64,000 nt of DNA from assembly GCA_017847835.1 (NCBI GenBank), contig JAGASH010000009.1:99282-163281 (forward strand), read 5' to 3'. The notes under the pieces were generated by a model. That model made no database searches, was not told the DNA's origin, and worked only from the letters and a program-made list of their open reading frames with translations. Position 1 is the first letter of the stretch. The number at the start of each line of letters is the position of its first letter. The DNA is from Oscillospiraceae bacterium (GTDB taxonomy: Bacteria; Bacillota; Clostridia; Oscillospirales; Ruminococcaceae). Position numbers and translations under genes: made by a program. Below, in pieces: positions 61,396 to 64,000 of the stretch.

Positions 61396-63467
61396 CAGTA
61401 ATCCCTCTCTAAGTACAGCTCTCCTGTCTTTGCGTCAACGGTTGCGGTAATAACCTGGGTTCCCATATCAAGAACAACATTCCATACGGGGTGAGTGTAA
61501 TACTTGGCATTTGCCCAGACATCATAAGGTTCATAGCAAGCGTCAATGTAGCCGAGGGAAATTTCGGTCACATCGTAAACTACCGAGTTTGTAACCTTGT
61601 TCTTAATAATGGCGAATACCTCGTCAACAGGGATTATCTCGGTCAGGGCTTTGTCGGTTGGAGTAAGCATTGTGTTAGTCTTAAAGGTAATAATCTGGTC
61701 AAAACCGTCTGTTCGTATCATTGTCATTTCCATACTGTCAAGACCCGTAACGTCTGCACAGGAAAAGGGTATTTCCTTGTCATTTTCGACAGTAATAAAC
61801 TCCATAGGAAAACCGCCGCAGTAAATCCGCAAGTAAAAACGAACTGCATTTTTACCGTTCGGAAGCTCATAGATATAGGCTTTATTAACCTTATAGGTAA
61901 TTTTTTCATCAAGTCGGTAGGGGAAGCTTTCCATATATTTTTCGGCGGCAGTTACTGCTTCGCCGAGGGTTATTTCCCCGTTTACAAGACTTAATTTCTG
62001 CGATAATGTTTCTTCATCAATATTATAGCAGTATACCGTCTGCGCCGCATTTGCATTATTAAGCCATATTCTTTCCGACCCATTGGTAAGACTGCTTTCA
62101 AGCAAGGGAGTTTTCCATAATCTAAGGCTGTATATCAGGGTTTCGATACTGCCGTAAAATCCGCCCTCGTAGTTATCGAGGTTTGTATAAACCGCCGCAA
62201 TTCTGTTGTCATTGAGAAACTGCTCGATTGTTAAATCCTCACGCACGTTACCATAGCCGTAAGGCACGGCGGTAAAGGCTTCGTCGGGGTAGTTATTGCC
62301 GCCAAGCCATTCTTTTTCAAGGAAACGAAGCTGGTCGTATATCTTCCGGGGAGTTTCGATACCGTAAAGAAAATTCTGCGAAAATATGGGAATACTGTCC
62401 GCCTGCGGAATGATAATTTCGCAGTTGTCAAGCTTGAAAATACCGTCAGTCGCTCCGATACTTTCGATTTCCTCTTTTGCGGTTGCAGTAACCTCTGAAA
62501 CGGGGCGGAGTGCAACGGAAACATTTTCCTCGTCGATAACCCCCTGTTCCTTTTCGTTGGAAACGCCGCTTTCAATCCTGTTCATTTCGTCAATTACGTC
62601 CTGCGGAGTTTCAACGGTGCAGGAGCATAACAGCCCCGAAACAAAGGACAGACCGACTATGCTTGCCAGCACAAGAGCGCCGCCACGCTTTTTTCTTCCG
62701 TTGTCAAAAACGCTGTCAATTCGCAATTTCAACATCTCCTTTGTACTGAAATAAGAAGCCGCCGCAGAAAGTCCGCCCGTGTTTTTGCCTGTTTTCAGCA
62801 AAAGATAGCAATAATCCCGCTTATAGGAATTATCCCTGTTTTTCGTAACCTCGCTGTCGCAGAGCGCTTCAAGGCTGCCCGAACATTCACGCATAATCAG
62901 CCACGCAAAGGGGTTGAACCACTGTACAGCCGCAACCGCTCCGAAAAACAGCTTCTTATATGGGTCTTTTCGCTTATAGTGCATAAGCTCGTGGCGGAAA
63001 ATCATCATTAGTTCCGTTTCGGAGTAGTCCTGCAAGGGCAGAAAAATCACAGGCTTTCCGAAGCCGAGAAGCATAGGCGAGCTTATCTTTCCCGAGCGCA
63101 GAACGGGGATTTCCTTGTCTATGAAAAGCTCTTTTCTAACCCTGTCCGAAAGCGCTTTTTCGCCGGAAACAGACAGGCTGTCCGAGAGCAGAGTTTTTCT
63201 GAAATACAGATATTTTCCCGTTTGAAACAAAAGGCAGAGCGCTATACCTACTGCCCACAAAACAGGCACAAAAGAGGGTATCGCAAGATTAAAGGCAGGC
63301 GCTTTGGGAAGCTGTATGCTGTATGGTATTATCAGTCGTATTGCGAGTATCAGCGATAATATGTAGATAATTCCGAAGCCGTAGCGCTTTGCTATTCTGC
63401 CCTTAAACAGCAGGAAAAGCGCCGCCGCAAGGGACACGCTCACCGTTACGGAAAATAGTACGCTCAT
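61395..63467 (-). CDS. blaR1: BlaR1/MecR1-type membrane metallopeptidase sensor
   Basis: The 690-residue M56 peptidase has three N-terminal helices (about 5-20, 30-50, 65-85), the zinc motif HELMH (159-163) with Glu about 200 (EALCD), and a fourth helix (about 262-285). On an inducing signal it should cleave BlaI. The external domain (about 290-690) is not the penicillin-binding fold of BlaR1. It ends in HPVWNVVLD...ATVDAKTGELYLE, reminiscent of PepSY-like folds, so the signal is probably not a beta-lactam. Two cysteines (CSC) lie right after the last helix. It is the middle gene of the operon. Confidence 0.88.
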   Translation of the reverse strand: MSVLFSVTVSVSLAAALFLLFKGRIAKRYGFGIIYILSLILAIRLIIPYSIQLPKAPAFNLAIPSFVPVLWAVGIALCLLFQTGKYLYFRKTLLSDSLSVSGEKALSDRVRKELFIDKEIPVLRSGKISSPMLLGFGKPVIFLPLQDYSETELMMIFRHELMHYKRKDPYKKLFFGAVAAVQWFNPFAWLIMRECSGSLEALCDSEVTKNRDNSYKRDYCYLLLKTGKNTGGLSAAASYFSTKEMLKLRIDSVFDNGRKKRGGALVLASIVGLSFVSGLLCSCTVETPQDVIDEMNRIESGVSNEKEQGVIDEENVSVALRPVSEVTATAKEEIESIGATDGIFKLDNCEIIIPQADSIPIFSQNFLYGIETPRKIYDQLRFLEKEWLGGNNYPDEAFTAVPYGYGNVREDLTIEQFLNDNRIAAVYTNLDNYEGGFYGSIETLIYSLRLWKTPLLESSLTNGSERIWLNNANAAQTVYCYNIDEETLSQKLSLVNGEITLGEAVTAAEKYMESFPYRLDEKITYKVNKAYIYELPNGKNAVRFYLRIYCGGFPMEFITVENDKEIPFSCADVTGLDSMEMTMIRTDGFDQIITFKTNTMLTPTDKALTEIIPVDEVFAIIKNKVTNSVVYDVTEISLGYIDACYEPYDVWANAKYYTHPVWNVVLDMGTQVITATVDAKTGELYLERDY

Positions 63468-63469
63468 AG

Positions 63470-63862
63470 TTACTCCTTATTGCTGTCGGTTTTATCGTCG
63501 ATAAAGGCTTTCAGGGATTTTATGTCCTCGTCGGAGAGGTTTTTTCCGTCATACAGACAGCTCACCAGCTTTGACACCGAGCCGCCGAAAATGCGGTCGA
63601 TAATGCTTTTGCTCTCCTGCCGAAGATAGTCCTCCTGCTTAACGAGAGGGGAATAATACTTGTATTTCCCCTGTTTTTCGGCAGTCACAAACCCACGCTC
63701 CGTAAGCCTTGCAAGCAGGTTTAATATAACCGCAAGACTCCATTCGTGCTTGTCCTTTAAGCCCTCCTGAATTTCTACCGAGCTTACTGCCTTTTCGCTT
63801 TCCCAAATATAGTTCATTATGTCCATTTCCGCCTCGGGCAGGCGCTTATATTCCTTTTCCAT
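63470..63862 (-). CDS. blaI: BlaI/MecI-family repressor, intact cassette
   Basis: The 130-residue winged-helix repressor is about 94 percent identical to the one at 58215. blaR1 follows after 2 nt. The ATG at 63862 is aligned with the other copy's start, where homology between copies ends. Upstream DNA is unrelated, lacks the RBS of the other copy, and shows no clear promoter, so this cassette may depend on read-through from beyond the window. Confidence 0.93.
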   Translation of the reverse strand: MEKEYKRLPEAEMDIMNYIWESEKAVSSVEIQEGLKDKHEWSLAVILNLLARLTERGFVTAEKQGKYKYYSPLVKQEDYLRQESKSIIDRIFGGSVSKLVSCLYDGKNLSDEDIKSLKAFIDDKTDSNKE

Positions 63863-63912
63863 TTGCTTATGTGTGATAAAGAAGCAATAGAAGTGCAAAA
63901 AATTTTGCCGTT

Positions 63913-63945
63913 CCTATCCGACACTTGGCCATTGTGTCGGATAGG
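63913..63945. repeat. Perfect 12-bp inverted repeat at the cassette edge
   Basis: CCTATCCGACAC (63913-63924) and GTGTCGGATAGG (63934-63945) are separated by 9 nt. No U-tract follows directly, so it could be a weak terminator of the gene to the right or a recombination or operator site. Confidence 0.65.
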
Positions 63946-63953
63946 TCGGGCGG

Positions 63954-63998
63954 TTATTCGGGCAAGTCAATCTTGCCGACAAAGCTGTAATAAATCTC
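63954..63998 (-). CDS. C-terminal end of a gene beyond the window (possible recombinase)
   Basis: A minus-strand frame reads EIYYSFVGKIDLPE and stops at 63954-63956. The EIYY.FVGK pattern recalls C-termini of large serine recombinases, which would fit a mobile border for the cassette. Only 14 residues are visible, so this is tentative. Confidence 0.35.
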   Translation of the reverse strand, partial: EIYYSFVGKIDLPE

Positions 63999-64000
63999 AA

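Noticed and set aside
61395..63862. Beta-lactam resistance operon
   Set aside because: There is no beta-lactamase or PBP2a gene, and the BlaR1 sensor lacks a penicillin-binding fold.

Overview
The window looks like a chromosomal piece of an anaerobic Firmicute of class Clostridia, most likely an Oscillospiraceae/Ruminococcus-type gut bacterium. I infer this from the short ThiF variant with ThiS, LL-diaminopimelate aminotransferase, the Prp protease with an L27 that carries a cleavable N-terminal extension, Mini-RNase III, a YfmF/YfmH peptidase pair, and many near-consensus sigma-A promoters (TTGACA, 17 bp, TATAAT). No phage, CRISPR array or complete insertion sequence is visible.

Layout. 1-4.8 kb: truncated metA, tRNA-Ser(GCU), a hairpin repeat, and a minus-strand thiazole operon thiS-thiF-thiG-thiH-thiE preceded by a candidate HMP-PP (thiS-motif) riboswitch. 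4.9-7.8 kb: trkA-trkH potassium uptake. 7.8-13.1 kb: galM, a chemoreceptor, dGTPase and an orphan MazF. 13.1-13.4 kb: a palindrome-rich repeat. 13.4-18.9 kb: a small membrane protein, folD, a LRR/SecD-head lipoprotein, lgt with an acidic tail, and two M16 peptidase-family genes. 19.0-24.6 kb: a candidate sRNA, then L21 leader-rplU-prp-rpmA, obgE, a methyltransferase-like gene, mrnC, a YitT protein and yebC. 24.6-36.3 kb: a lipoprotein, a LacI regulator, a rhomboid protease, dapL, murA, a WalJ-type hydrolase, an ECF sigma/anti-sigma pair, serA and serC. 36.5-44.2 kb: tRNA-Pro(CGG) followed by two more copies of the hairpin repeat, a diguanylate cyclase, an isochorismatase-like hydrolase, a frameshifted chemoreceptor, a MutS-like ATPase, and a Crp-family regulator divergent from an Fe-S protein. 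44.3-48.6 kb: an iron alcohol dehydrogenase, a 969-residue adenylation-carrier-reductase protein and a small HTH regulator. 48.7-53.1 kb: moxR-DUF58-transglutaminase. 53.1-57.2 kb: a cyclic-nucleotide-binding protein and a two-component/ABC transporter operon.

The right end (57.2-64 kb) is the most plastic part. It holds a complete BlaI-BlaR1-permease-permease-ATPase cassette and, beside it, a collapsed second copy that keeps an intact blaI but has lost most of the rest through two internal deletions, one at a 7-bp microhomology. Between the copies sits an independent-looking transcription unit with several hairpins. The outer edge of the complete cassette abuts a perfect 12-bp inverted repeat and the last codons of another gene.

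The points I consider most worth following are the acid-reductase/alcohol-dehydrogenase operon, the tRNA-linked hairpin repeats with compensatory stem changes, the two orphan transcripts (19.0-19.1 kb and 58.75-58.98 kb), the terminator-embedded riboswitch, and the BlaR1 cassette whose sensor domain is not penicillin-binding.
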